Assembly: GCF_030268225.1 (NCBI RefSeq)
Contig: NZ_BSQG01000011.1
Coordinates: forward strand, 99,219-143,237
Source of the DNA: Nocardiopsis ansamitocini
GTDB taxonomy: Bacteria > Actinomycetota > Actinomycetes > Streptosporangiales > Streptosporangiaceae
Length of the DNA stretch: 44,019 nt
Direction of reading: 5' to 3'
Part shown: positions 24,762 to 32,814 of the stretch, piece by piece
Layout: each line of letters starts with the position of its first letter
Numbering within the stretch: the first letter of the stretch is position 1
Made by a program: the position numbers and the translations under genes
Notes under the pieces: generated by a model
What the model saw: only the letters and a program-made list of their open reading frames with translations
What the model was told of the DNA's origin: nothing
Database searches by the model: none

Positions 24762-26425
24762 CAGGCGGCCTCCCTGGTTGCCGAAAGGTCGTTGGTTTGT
24801 CTCGCTTGGTCGAGTTGGGCGCGGCGTTTGAGTGACTCCCCGACTGCTCGTAGTAGGCGGTGTTCGCGGGGTGGAACGTCGGGGTCGGTGGGTCGGGCCA
24901 GTTCCCACACGGTGTTGCGGTCGGTGGTGGCCAATCGGACGGATGTGTCGGTGTTGTCGGCGGTGGGGTCGATGCCGAGGGTGTCCAGGACCCAGGCGAG
25001 GCGGTCGGCCTTGTGGTCGGCCAGGGTCTTTCCCGACCACTTGCGCGAGACCAGGACCCGGCGTCCGGCATATCCCAGGTATTCGCGTTTGTGGGCTTTG
25101 GAGGAGCAGTAGCCGGGTCGCATTCCGGCTTTGGCGTCTTTGGGCTGTACGCCGTAGCGAAGCCAGTTGGCACACCGGGGTGAGCACGGTTCGAAGCGCA
25201 GCGCGTGGACGAGGCGGTCAACGTGTTGTTCCTGTCGGTCGGTCTCGATCGCGTGGCACCCCGCGATGTCCTTGGTGAGGTACTTGGCGAGGTAGCGCAC
25301 ACACCGGTCGGCATCAGCCGAGCCCGCCAGGACGCCTTTGGCGTCCACCTGGGGTCCGAAGCGCACCACGTGCATGGGCTCGGCGTCCTCGTCAGCGTCG
25401 AGGGAGTCCAGGGCGTCATTCCAAGTGGGCAGGAGTTCCCCGGTCGCAGAGTCGAGGTAGGTCTCCCCTGCCTCATCCCAGACGGGCAGGTTCTCGCCCG
25501 CGTAGACCACTTCGTCGGTGGTGGGCCACCACACTTGGTGGTAGGTGGCGGCGGCGATCTGCTTCAACTCCGATCGGGGGATCGTTCCCCGGGTGGCCAT
25601 GTGCAGGTGGGGAGCCAAGCGGCGTTGGGGTTCCACCGCCGCGAAGTACTGGACGTCAAACCCCACGACACGGCGCAGGTTTTGCACGAAGCGGTCGATG
25701 AGCTTGGAGAAGTGCAGGGCGTCGCGTGCGGCGCGCCGGTAGTCATAGGTCGAGAAGTCGACCGGGGTTCCATCGGAGCGCACGCGGCCGTAGGTGTCGC
25801 AGGTGAGGGTGATGAACAGTGAGGGCCGGAAGGTCGCACCCGATTCGGGGTCGGTGAAGGTCTGTCCCACGGTTCTCTTGGTCATGGGTCGTTTGGGCAG
25901 GTCGGGGACGTCTTGTCGGCGTCGGGTGGAGCGGGTGCGACGCGACTTGGGCGGGGCATCGGGGGAAGGTCCGGCTTTGCCGCGCAGGCCCGAGGCGCTG
26001 ATCTCGGTGTCCAGGTCCGCGATCGCCGCATCGAGTGCGGCCAGGTCCTCGGGGGTGGCGTGTCCGGTCGCGGCGAGCTGGTCGCGCTCAGCGGTGACCA
26101 CGGCCCGCTTAGCCACCCATTCCTGTTGAGCTTGCGTGGGGTCGTCGGGGGTGATGACCGGCTCGTTCGTGAGGTGCCAGCCCTCTTCGCACTGGGTGCG
26201 CCGGATCGAGCGTTTCCTCTTGGCACACGCTGGGCACCGGGATTCAAGCGTCGCACCGCACGGCACATCGACGATGGAGGTGGCCCCGGTGTCGAGGTCG
26301 GTACGGCGCAGGGAGACGGGGCGGATGCACACGCCCTTGTCGGCGGCGATCTGCTCGGCCACTTCCCGCGCCAGGGGTTGGGCCATACGCTCGGCCCGGG
26401 TGGATTTACCGGTCGGAGTCGGCAT
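24761..26425 (-). CDS. RepSA-like HUH replication initiator
   Basis: The product has 554 residues. The N-terminal Cys pairs 'CGATLESRCPACAKRKRS' form a zinc finger. The Rep domain begins at 'RPSLFITLTCDTYGRV'. The HUH metal motif is APHLHMATRG (~272-278). 'DRCVRYLAKYLTKDI' holds the Tyr nucleophile region. Such initiators nick the element origin to start rolling-circle replication after excision. ATG 26425 has GGGAGTG upstream and overlaps the TraB end by 20 bases. The family is that of pSAM2 RepSA. Confidence 0.9.
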   Translation of the reverse strand: MPTPTGKSTRAERMAQPLAREVAEQIAADKGVCIRPVSLRRTDLDTGATSIVDVPCGATLESRCPACAKRKRSIRRTQCEEGWHLTNEPVITPDDPTQAQQEWVAKRAVVTAERDQLAATGHATPEDLAALDAAIADLDTEISASGLRGKAGPSPDAPPKSRRTRSTRRRQDVPDLPKRPMTKRTVGQTFTDPESGATFRPSLFITLTCDTYGRVRSDGTPVDFSTYDYRRAARDALHFSKLIDRFVQNLRRVVGFDVQYFAAVEPQRRLAPHLHMATRGTIPRSELKQIAAATYHQVWWPTTDEVVYAGENLPVWDEAGETYLDSATGELLPTWNDALDSLDADEDAEPMHVVRFGPQVDAKGVLAGSADADRCVRYLAKYLTKDIAGCHAIETDRQEQHVDRLVHALRFEPCSPRCANWLRYGVQPKDAKAGMRPGYCSSKAHKREYLGYAGRRVLVSRKWSGKTLADHKADRLAWVLDTLGIDPTADNTDTSVRLATTDRNTVWELARPTDPDVPPREHRLLRAVGESLKRRAQLDQARQTNDLSATREAA

Positions 26426-27842
26426 CAACACTCCCCGTCTCGGTCGCGCCGTAGTCGTTGGTCATGGCGGTGATGTCGTCGTCGGAGACGTAGGCCGCGC
26501 GCACGCGCACCGGCACGGGTGAGCCCTCCAGGCGCACGAACGCCACGCCGGGTAGGTCGGGGTCGATGAGGTGGGCGTTGGCTCCCCGGTCGCGTGCGCC
26601 TTCTCCGAGGACCATGTCGACCTGGGTCGCTTCGTCGAGTCGTAGGGCGATCTTGTCGGGGAAGAGGTTGCGCAGGTTCATCACCTCTTTGCGTGGGTCT
26701 TGGAGTGCGGCCAGGACGGTGAAGCCGACCGAGCGGCCTTGGCTGGTGAGGGTGGCGATGGCGTTCTCCGCACGTCGGCGCACGTCACGGTCGGGGTGGT
26801 AGGCCGTCAGGAACGCGACTTCGTCCAGGACCACGACCACAAACGGGTCAGCCACCGTAGGGGTATGTGAGCGCTGTTTGCCCGCGTAGCGTTCCGCTCG
26901 TTCCTGCATGTCGGTGACCGCTGTTTCGAGGAGGGTCACCGCGGATTCGCCGGTGTCGGCGTAGCGGGCAAAGAGGGTGCGGCCGTAGGACAGTTCCATT
27001 CGTTTGGGGTCGATGGCCCACACCTGCGCGGTTCCATCCGCGAGGGCGGGGAGCATGGCGCGGATGGCCGACCAGATCACCGAGCCCTTGCCCGCACCCG
27101 TCACCCCGACCACCAGGACATGGGTCCCGTGCAGCTTGAGCAGCCAGGGTGTGCCGTCTTCTCGCTGGCCGACCGGGAGAGCGTCCAGGTCGGGGACCTC
27201 AGGCACGGGTAAGGCGTCGATGGGGTTGGCGAGGGTGTCGCGTCGGGGGAACTCCAACACGATGTCGCGGGCACCGAGGGTGGTGACGCGGCAGGAGGGT
27301 GCGCCGAATCCGTGGGCCAGCTCGGTCACGCGCTCCTCGAAGTGCGCGGGTGTGGTGCCGGCTACCAACCTCACTCGAACCCGGTCGGACCACTGCGAGC
27401 AGGTGACCCGGCGGATGCGGGGCAGGTATTGGCGTTCGGCGTAGGTCTCGGCCAACCCGGCGACGACCAGGACGGGTTGCCAGTGGCGCCGGTAGATCCA
27501 CACCCACCGCCACGCCGCCACGACCCGAAGGCCGAGGAGGGTGCGAAACGTCGAGGGCCAGCGCCGCCACCACACCAACAACCCGATATCGACCACCGAC
27601 CACAGGGCCGCCAAAGCGCCCCACCCGAGGAAGTAGCCGACCAGCCCCGAGACCGTCACGGTCCCCACAGCCACGGGGAAACGGAAGGGCAGGCGGGCGA
27701 GGAAGGCAACGATGCGGCCGATCCAGCGCCCGATGATCAGGATTCCCGGAGTCTCAACAACGGGGGTGGAGAAGCGGAACGCGTGGGCGGGAACCGGGGC
27801 GGTCAACGTGACCTGATGGGTTCCGGGCTTGTTGGACAGCAT
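26406..27842 (-). CDS. FtsK/SpoIIIE-type conjugative translocase (TraB/TraSA)
   Basis: The product has 478 residues. Two hydrophobic segments (about 45-75 and 78-95) anchor it. The motor has Walker A VVGVTGAGKGS (~246-254) and Walker B FVVVVLDEVAFLTAY (~333-346), followed by 'NAIATLTSQGRSVGFTVLAA' typical of FtsK ATPases. In actinomycetes a single hexameric protein of this kind moves double-stranded DNA between hyphae. It recognises 8-bp repeats at a transfer locus. It is coupled to the upstream small gene by TGATG and overlaps rep. Confidence 0.92.
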   Translation of the reverse strand: MLSNKPGTHQVTLTAPVPAHAFRFSTPVVETPGILIIGRWIGRIVAFLARLPFRFPVAVGTVTVSGLVGYFLGWGALAALWSVVDIGLLVWWRRWPSTFRTLLGLRVVAAWRWVWIYRRHWQPVLVVAGLAETYAERQYLPRIRRVTCSQWSDRVRVRLVAGTTPAHFEERVTELAHGFGAPSCRVTTLGARDIVLEFPRRDTLANPIDALPVPEVPDLDALPVGQREDGTPWLLKLHGTHVLVVGVTGAGKGSVIWSAIRAMLPALADGTAQVWAIDPKRMELSYGRTLFARYADTGESAVTLLETAVTDMQERAERYAGKQRSHTPTVADPFVVVVLDEVAFLTAYHPDRDVRRRAENAIATLTSQGRSVGFTVLAALQDPRKEVMNLRNLFPDKIALRLDEATQVDMVLGEGARDRGANAHLIDPDLPGVAFVRLEGSPVPVRVRAAYVSDDDITAMTNDYGATETGSVDADSDR

Positions 27843-28090
27843 CAGAACCCCTCCCCGTTGATCCGGGCGCGTGCGGCGGTGAGTTGGGCGCGTGCGTTGG
27901 CCGCCACCCGGATCGCGTCGGGGTCGGGTGACTCGTGCGCGATGCGGTCCATCAGGTCGGCTTTGCGTTGGAAGAACGCGAGGTTGTCGGTGGGGGTGAG
28001 GTCGGTTCGAGCGGCGCGGGTCTGCACGTCAGTGAGGAAGTCCGCGATGTCGCTGGCGGTCACCGGGCGCGGGTGTTGGGGGGACGTCAT
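27842..28090 (-). CDS. Small AICE-conserved hypothetical protein
   Basis: This 82-residue, mostly helical, soluble protein starts MTSPQHPRPVTASDIADFL and continues through 'NLAFFQRKADLMDRIAHE'. It has no Cys, no membrane segment and no recognised motif. It is the first gene of the spd/tra-rep-xis-int block; AAGAGG lies upstream of its ATG. In related elements a gene of this size occupies the same place, in the spread (spd) region. I assign no function. Confidence 0.7.
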   Translation of the reverse strand: MTSPQHPRPVTASDIADFLTDVQTRAARTDLTPTDNLAFFQRKADLMDRIAHESPDPDAIRVAANARAQLTAARARINGEGF

Positions 28091-28152
28091 AGCCTGTAGG
28101 CACCTCTTCTTGTTGTTCGGTTGGGAGACCGTGGAGCTTTGAGAGGGTTTTC

Positions 28153-28186
28153 GGGGCGGTCTGGTGTTGGCGCATCAGACCGCCCC
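28153..28186 (-). terminator. Hairpin terminator after the pra-like gene
   Basis: GGGGCGGTCTG at 28153-28163 and CAGACCGCCCC at 28176-28186 form a perfect 11-bp stem with a 12-base loop. It lies 19 bases past the stop of the Pra-like gene and separates it from the tra-rep-xis-int operon. Confidence 0.75.
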
Positions 28187-28204
28187 ACTCGCGTGTACGG
28201 GGGC

Positions 28205-28624
28205 TTACGCGGCGTCCTTGGCCGCAGCGGGCGGAGCCGGGGAGCGGCGGTTACCCGAGGTTCCGGGGGTTTTCACTCCGCGAGCGCGCAGGGAGTAGGC
28301 CACCCGGGGACGACGCCCCGAGTCGTCGACGTAGGGCATGACCGCCATCGCCTCGAACTCCACCGGCCGAAACGGCAACCCCGGGACCTCATCAGGCAGG
28401 GTCGGGCAGTGCTCGGCGGCGACCTTGACCTTCACACTCTTGGCCTTGCCCCGCGCGTTGGGATCGGCGTCGATCACATCCACCGCCCACAACGGCAACC
28501 CGTTGTCCTTGTCGGTCTGGGGCTTCTTCGTCTCGAAGTCCGTGATCGCCTCCACCCCCAGCGCGTAGGCACCGTTGGGGAAGACCACACCGAACTCCAC
28601 CGGCAACGCACCCTGAATCGCCAT
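28205..28624 (-). CDS. Pra-like activator of replication, integration and excision
   Basis: The 139-residue protein begins 'MAIQGALPVEFGVVFPNGAY'. It includes DNGLPLWAVDVIDADP and 'LPGLPFRPVEFEAMAVMPY', all features of the Pra-type family of AICEs. In pSAM2, Pra switches on rep-xis-int expression and is itself repressed in the integrated state. ATG 28624 has GTGGAGA upstream. The promoter region contains two near-identical GACTGTCYAGGGGG repeats that probably bind the element's repressor. No GntR (KorSA-type) gene is present in this element. Confidence 0.75.
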   Translation of the reverse strand: MAIQGALPVEFGVVFPNGAYALGVEAITDFETKKPQTDKDNGLPLWAVDVIDADPNARGKAKSVKVKVAAEHCPTLPDEVPGLPFRPVEFEAMAVMPYVDDSGRRPRVAYSLRARGVKTPGTSGNRRSPAPPAAAKDAA

Positions 28625-28686
28625 CAGTCAGCATCTCCACTCTTTGTTCACCCCCCTCGACAGTGCGAACCGTGCGCCGCAAGACA

Positions 28687-28746
28687 GACTGTCTAGGGGG
28701 TATGGACAGTGAAGATAGCAAACGACCCGAGCGACTGTCCAGGGGG
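28687..28746. promoter_or_regulatory. Direct-repeat operator GACTGTCYAGGGGG upstream of pra
   Basis: Two copies, 28687-28700 and 28733-28746, differ at one base and lie 46 bp apart, upstream of the Pra-like gene. The core GTCTAG recurs before the HTH-sensor gene and the ATPase gene of the same element. It is probably a repressor site controlling the excision switch. Confidence 0.6.
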
Positions 28747-28751
28747 GCTAG

Positions 28752-29567
28752 TCAGTTGCCGGGTCGCCAGACGGCGGCGGTGGCGTCATCGTGGTGTTTG
28801 GAGCGCGGCCAGCGCTCACCGTCGTTGTCGGAGTTCTCGGCGTGGCGTACCTGATCGATCAGGGCGCGTGGCCCTTCTGCGGCGAGCAGGTCGAGGGTGG
28901 CGCGCCAGGTAGCCAGACCGAACCGGTCGGTGAGGCGACTCGCACCGTCGGAGAGCAGCGCGAACCCGTCCAGGTCCGCGAGTGGCACGCTTCCCGTGAT
29001 CGCCTCGTAGGCGCTGTGGGGCGTGGCCGCAGCGACCCAGAACCCGCCGGAGGCGTTGCGGCGTTTGGACAGCCCGGTCTCGTAGTCGCGGCGCTCTTGG
29101 CCCTGTTCATGCCCGGCGGAGGGGGGCGTGTGTCGCCGTAGTTCGCGGCTGACCTGGCCCAGGCGGTCATCGGTGATGGCTACCGGGTCAGCGCCGCGCA
29201 CGTCCAGCAGCAGCACCGAGTCCGAGAGCACCAGATAGTCCAGGTGCTCACCGGTGAGGCGGACCAGGACCACGGTGGCCGAAGGCGTGTCGGGGTTGTC
29301 CAGGTCGCAGGTGTGGGAATGCAGGGACGCGGTGGCGGTGATCGCTTCAGCCAGAGCGTCGGCCAGCTTCCCATCAGACCGAGTCGTGGCAAGCAGGAGC
29401 GCGCCGAGGGTGCGGGTGTACCAGGCCACCCCGTGAACACATCCGGAATCGATGTGCTCAGGTGCGCCGGCCCCGTCCAGGAGCACCGCCGCGTTGGTGC
29501 TCACGGCGGCGAAGTCCTCGTTGTCGCGGTCGGTGCGGCCGGGGTCGGTGGCGAGGCGGTAGGGCAA
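28752..29567 (-). CDS. PP2C-family protein phosphatase
   Basis: This 271-residue protein has the PP2C metal-binding acids: GRTDRDNEDFAAV near the start, VLLDGAGAP (~30), 'GFALLSDGASRLTDRFGL' (~198) and KHHDDATAAVW at the end. It should dephosphorylate Ser/Thr phosphoproteins with Mn/Mg. No membrane segment or sensor domain is attached. TTG 29567 is the start, five bases after the stop of the HTH-sensor gene, so the two form an operon. In RsbU/RsbW-like partner switches a PP2C acts opposite an anti-sigma kinase, and such a kinase-like gene lies just upstream. Confidence 0.82.
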   Translation of the reverse strand: MPYRLATDPGRTDRDNEDFAAVSTNAAVLLDGAGAPEHIDSGCVHGVAWYTRTLGALLLATTRSDGKLADALAEAITATASLHSHTCDLDNPDTPSATVVLVRLTGEHLDYLVLSDSVLLLDVRGADPVAITDDRLGQVSRELRRHTPPSAGHEQGQERRDYETGLSKRRNASGGFWVAAATPHSAYEAITGSVPLADLDGFALLSDGASRLTDRFGLATWRATLDLLAAEGPRALIDQVRHAENSDNDGERWPRSKHHDDATAAVWRPGN

Positions 29568-29571
29568 CGGG

Positions 29572-30414
29572 TCAGTCCTGGTCGTGGCGGTACAAGGGCG
29601 TGGCCAGCTCGGTCCTCACGGGTTCGCTGGTGTGGGGGTCGTACTCGGTGCGCACCAGGACCGAGAAGTTCTCACCGGCCACCTGCCCCCACAGCGTCGC
29701 GATATCCGTGGACAGCAGATGTGCCACCCCCAGCGAGCCCACCGGGTGAATCCCGGCGATGGCCAGGATCGAGCCCTTGCCATCAGGCCGGGGCAGCCGA
29801 CCGAGATAGGCCATGTCATCGGCGCGGGCCGGAGTCTCATCCGAACCGGCCCGATACACGGTTTCGGTGCGGGTGTCGCGCAACTGCCAGGGCCGACCGT
29901 CTTCGCGTTCCCAGCGAAACACGGGGTCCTTGTCGTAGGTGAGGCGCATCGCCTCAGACATGCGCGGCCCACACACCACCACCAGACCGGGGCGGTTCAG
30001 GTCGATCTCACCAGCAGCGGAGACGTGATCGTCGGTGACGGTGAGGTCGAAGCTTCGCACCAGGTCTTCCAGGCGCTTGCCAGTGTTGAGGTCTTCCAGC
30101 GAGACCACCGAGCGGTCTTTGTCGGGGTCGTGGCGCAGTGGCGTGACGATGGTGACCGTGCCCGAGCCGAAGAACGCCCCTTCCGGAGCGGGGCCGGAGT
30201 GGCGGATCTGGTGGATGCGCCCACGGCTCAGACCCGCCTGCGCGGCGATCTGGGCGTAGGAGAGCCCTTGAGCGTGCAGGTCTTGGATCATGTTCCGACG
30301 AAGCCGCGACAGGTCGGTGACTTCCTGCTGTGCTTCGGCAAGGCGTTCGGTGGCCGCGCGCAGCAGAACGAACGGGTCATCGATCGCCGCGATGCGTTCG
30401 TACTCACTCGACAC
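29572..30414 (-). CDS. Sigma-like HTH protein with unassigned sensor domain
   Basis: The product has 280 residues. The N-terminal third is a helical DNA-binding unit whose 'LSYAQIAAQAGLSRGRIHQI' is a region-4-like HTH. A C-terminal domain follows, with 'GLVVVCGPRMSEAMRLTYDK', 'DDMAYLGRLPRPDGKGSILA' and 'IAGIHPVGSLGVAHLLS'. These Gly-rich turns look like a nucleotide- or ligand-binding fold that I cannot name. GTG 30414 has GGGGGAG six bases upstream. A GTCTAG motif lies 40 bases before it. It is operonic with the PP2C gene and probably regulates element genes on a ligand signal. Confidence 0.65.
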   Translation of the reverse strand: MSSEYERIAAIDDPFVLLRAATERLAEAQQEVTDLSRLRRNMIQDLHAQGLSYAQIAAQAGLSRGRIHQIRHSGPAPEGAFFGSGTVTIVTPLRHDPDKDRSVVSLEDLNTGKRLEDLVRSFDLTVTDDHVSAAGEIDLNRPGLVVVCGPRMSEAMRLTYDKDPVFRWEREDGRPWQLRDTRTETVYRAGSDETPARADDMAYLGRLPRPDGKGSILAIAGIHPVGSLGVAHLLSTDIATLWGQVAGENFSVLVRTEYDPHTSEPVRTELATPLYRHDQD

Positions 30415-30455
30415 GCGAGCTCCCCCTTTGAATCGGTCTCCTTCAAAGCTTAGAG

Positions 30456-30467
30456 CTCTAGACAGTG
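30456..30467 (-). promoter_or_regulatory. GTCTAG motif before the HTH-sensor gene
   Basis: On the minus strand this reads CACTGTCTAGAG, sharing ACTGTCTAG with the pra operator at 28687. An AGAGCTCT palindrome overlaps it. It lies about 40 bases upstream of the GTG at 30414. Confidence 0.5.
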
Positions 30468-30542
30468 GCGGGTCGACGACCTCACCAGATGAGGAACTGA
30501 CCGCCTTGAACAGCCTACGGCGCCGAGGGATGGGAGGCCCGG

Positions 30543-30953
30543 TCATGAAGCGGAGTCAGCGACCAGTTCGGCCCAGATGCGCTGTCCGGACGGGAAACAG
30601 TCCTGTCCCCACTCCTTGGCCAGCAGGGCGACGATGGCCAGGCCACGGCCGTTTTCTTGATCAACTGGGGGGAGCTGGGGGTTCAAGTCCACATCGTTTT
30701 CGGAGCCGAGATCGACCACGCTCACCCGCACCACACCCGAGCGCACTTCCAGCCCCAGGATGAAGGAAGCCGAGTACTCCCCGCTCAGTGAGTGCAGCAC
30801 CGAGTTGGTGACCAGCTCGCTCACGATCAGCTCGGCACTGTCAACGCTTGGGTGCCCGGCGAGTACTTCCCGGGCGAACGAGCGCGCTTCGCCCACCTTG
30901 TCCAGCAAGGCAGGGAACATCCGCGACCACTGTCGATCCATCACGACCACCAT
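30543..30953 (-). CDS. RsbW-like ATP-binding protein (anti-sigma kinase type)
   Basis: This 136-residue GHKL ATPase has the N box 'LIVSELVTNSVLHSLSGEYS', G1 VVDLGSENDVDL and G2 ENGRGLAIVALLAKEWG. There is no dimerisation or sensor domain, as in RsbW/SpoIIAB-like proteins. In actinomycetes such proteins are often encoded beside XRE-DUF5753 regulators (whiJ/abaA-type loci), as here. ATG 30953 lies inside a 54-bp inverted repeat; ATG 30941 is an alternative. It probably binds or phosphorylates a regulatory partner. Confidence 0.82.
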   Translation of the reverse strand: MVVVMDRQWSRMFPALLDKVGEARSFAREVLAGHPSVDSAELIVSELVTNSVLHSLSGEYSASFILGLEVRSGVVRVSVVDLGSENDVDLNPQLPPVDQENGRGLAIVALLAKEWGQDCFPSGQRIWAELVADSAS

Positions 30954-31005
30954 CGTCTAGAGGACTACGCAGTTCAATGCTCAGCAGCGTAGACCTCTAG
31001 ACGAT
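30952..31005. promoter_or_regulatory. 19-bp arm inverted repeat over the ATPase start
   Basis: ATCGTCTAGAGG-A-CTACGC at 30952-30970 is mirrored by GCGTAG-A-CCTCTAGACGAT at 30987-31005, with one mismatched centre base in each arm. It covers the start codon and upstream region of the ATPase gene. The arms carry the element-wide GTCTAG core. It is probably the operator of the XRE regulator encoded next door. Confidence 0.65.
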
Positions 31006-31033
31006 AGTGATTCAATGATTTCACTGAATCACT
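31006..31033 (-). terminator. Hairpin spanning the XRE stop codon
   Basis: AGTGATTCA at 31006-31014 and TGAATCACT at 31025-31033 form a perfect 9-bp stem that includes the XRE stop codon at 31021-31023. It probably ends or attenuates the leftward cassette transcript before the ATPase gene. Confidence 0.5.
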
Positions 31034-31815
31034 GTGGTGAGCTTCCTGAAGTCGTCCCGGATCTCCCGCAGTAGCGCCCGCGCGTCATCCCCGGTCAACG
31101 CGGACGGCTCGATCGCCTCATAGGCAGCCCGGTAGTCGGCCACGGCATCCGGCTCGGTGATGGTCAGCTCAGCCGTGAACGTCTCCACCGAAACCGCCGT
31201 GTCGTCGTAGATCGTGAACCCATGCGGAGGCACCACGTTCAACCCCGCCGACCATGGGATCACCCCAAACCAAACAGATTTTTGTTCCATAACTGAAATT
31301 AGATAATCAATCTGACCAGGCATAATTGTTACGGAACCAGGCCAAGTTCGAAGCGCACCCTCAGTAACTAAAAATTCGAAAAAACAATCAGGATCACGAA
31401 AAAGATTCCATTCGACTCGACGGCCAGCTTTAACCAAATCAGAATATTCAGAAATGCGGAGCAGTCTAGGAATAACGGCAGATTGAAATTCTGCCACAAA
31501 GGTGGCAGATTTCTCAAACCCTCGAATATTTTCAGACTTTAGAGAAAAACCCGAATCAATTCGACGTACATTTTTAGCTTCATAAACCAAACGAGCGTCA
31601 AAGAAAAGGGTCTCTATTCTCCGATCGCGCATCGGCAAAGTCGAAATGATCCGATCAAGCACTCTGAAAGACCGAATTTTGTAGCCATTTTCAACTCGTG
31701 AGAGCGTAGACTGGTCAATTTCTGCCCGCCGAGCCAACTCCCGACCCGACCAACCGACTTCCAATCTTAATTGCTTTATTTTTTCGCCTATTTTTTTAAG
31801 TTCAGCATTTTCCAA
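31021..31815 (-). CDS. XRE-family regulator with DUF5753 domain, GC-mosaic
   Basis: The product has 264 residues. The N-terminal HTH carries 'GRELARRAEIDQSTLSRVEN'. A DUF5753-type ligand domain follows, with 'RLLRISEYSDLVKAGRRVEW' and 'SVWFGVIPWSAGLNVVPPHG'. TTG 31815 has GGGAAG seven bases upstream. The gene is compositionally split: the first ~185 codons are AT-rich like the two upstream genes. From about base 31262 to the stop it has normal high-GC codons. That looks like a recombination join inside a conserved domain. It lies 37 bases after the 145-residue gene in the same direction. Confidence 0.82.
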   Translation of the reverse strand: MENAELKKIGEKIKQLRLEVGWSGRELARRAEIDQSTLSRVENGYKIRSFRVLDRIISTLPMRDRRIETLFFDARLVYEAKNVRRIDSGFSLKSENIRGFEKSATFVAEFQSAVIPRLLRISEYSDLVKAGRRVEWNLFRDPDCFFEFLVTEGALRTWPGSVTIMPGQIDYLISVMEQKSVWFGVIPWSAGLNVVPPHGFTIYDDTAVSVETFTAELTITEPDAVADYRAAYEAIEPSALTGDDARALLREIRDDFRKLTTVIQ

Positions 31816-31852
31816 ATTTCAACTTCCCGCCAGTTAAAAAGCTTCACTCATC

Positions 31853-32290
31853 CTAATTTTCTTCGTCAACAAAAAGGACGCTAGGCACCTCCGCTGCACC
31901 CCCTTCAACCAGAATAACCGGATCACCAGGCTCAATATCATCGTCTTCAAAATCTACCCCGGAATTAATCCGCTCGACCCTCTTCTCCCATTTTGGCGAA
32001 GAGAATAGCTGACTAATCGCCACACCACTTCCGCCAACATTAACGGTTTCCGACCGGTAAGTCCGAAGTAGCGCCATTCTTGCAGAGACCTTGACTACTC
32101 TTAGTGGGAGTTTGACTTTACGCATCCCCCCAAGCTTTTCTCCAGTATCTGGATCTTCAATAACCTCTATCTCTTTAGGTAGGACAACAAATACAAAATC
32201 AAGGTCGACCCCGTCCTCTTCCCCCTTATTGATCAGCATCTCCCTCTCACTAAGGATCCGGACTACTTTTCCAGAAATCGAATTACTCAT
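31853..32290 (-). CDS. Unrecognised beta-rich acidic protein of AT-rich cassette
   Basis: This 145-residue soluble protein is predicted mostly beta-strand. It opens 'GKVVRILSEREMLINKGEED' then GVDLDFVFVVL. It contains EDPDTGEKLGGMRKVK and LPLRVVKVSARMALLR, the layout of FlgT-C/SH3-like small barrels ('INKGxxDG ... DPDTGExLG'). The C-terminus is strongly acidic. The start ATG overlaps the upstream membrane-protein stop (ATGA), so the two are stoichiometrically coupled. The codon usage is AT-rich, unlike the host. The function is unknown; it may gate or sense for the membrane partner. Confidence 0.7.
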   Translation of the reverse strand: MSNSISGKVVRILSEREMLINKGEEDGVDLDFVFVVLPKEIEVIEDPDTGEKLGGMRKVKLPLRVVKVSARMALLRTYRSETVNVGGSGVAISQLFSSPKWEKRVERINSGVDFEDDDIEPGDPVILVEGGAAEVPSVLFVDEEN

Positions 32291-32814
32291 TCTCGCTCTC
32301 CATTCATCTTCTCTAGCCGCAATTCTTGTTCGCGAGTGGCATAATCAAGAGCTTCGGGAGCAATATCTCCCCAATTTTGGATTGCAGTCGTTGTCTGATG
32401 ATGGACGTTATCCAAATCAGATCCAACTCTTTCTAAAATATTATTAATTCTATCTAGCATAATCTGTCTTTCTTTAAAACCTTCCAGAAAATCGGCTCGT
32501 CCAATCTGAACTGTTTTTATAATCTTTTTCAAATAAAGTAGGACGTCAAATAGATGCCTAATAGAACCTTGAACATGACTTGAGATAATTTCAGAAGTCT
32601 TGTCTTTTTGAAAAGTGCTCCCCAAGCGTGCTCCCGCCACTGCTGAAGCCACTTGAAGCATGGCACTCAAAGTTGGTCCCGGATTAGCTAGAAGAAGAGA
32701 AAGTGAGCAAACAAGCAGGAAGCCTGTAAGTAAAATCATTTCCCAGATTTTTCGACGTTTACTTATATTCGAAACAAAACTCCCCTTTCTCTCTCTATGA
32801 AAATCTTCTTTCAT
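32287..32814 (-). CDS. Unrecognised two-TM protein with long helical tail
   Basis: The product has 175 residues. A basic N-terminus, 'NISKRRKIWEMILLTGFLLV', leads into a tight membrane hairpin (about residues 25-45 and 48-62). A long amphipathic/coiled helix region follows, including 'SIRHLFDVLLYLKKIIKTVQ' and 'QIMLDRINNILERVGSDLDN'. The design resembles small pore-forming effectors such as SLATT proteins, but I see no diagnostic motif. ATG 32814 is used; a TTG at 32829 is possible. It is first of the AT-rich three-gene set. Its origin is clearly foreign by base composition. Confidence 0.65.
   Translation of the reverse strand: MKEDFHRERKGSFVSNISKRRKIWEMILLTGFLLVCSLSLLLANPGPTLSAMLQVASAVAGARLGSTFQKDKTSEIISSHVQGSIRHLFDVLLYLKKIIKTVQIGRADFLEGFKERQIMLDRINNILERVGSDLDNVHHQTTTAIQNWGDIAPEALDYATREQELRLEKMNGERE

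Noticed and set aside
28752-31815. Complete sigma/anti-sigma/anti-anti-sigma operon
   Set aside because: Only PP2C and RsbW-like parts are present. No STAS-domain antagonist and no full sigma factor are encoded in the element.
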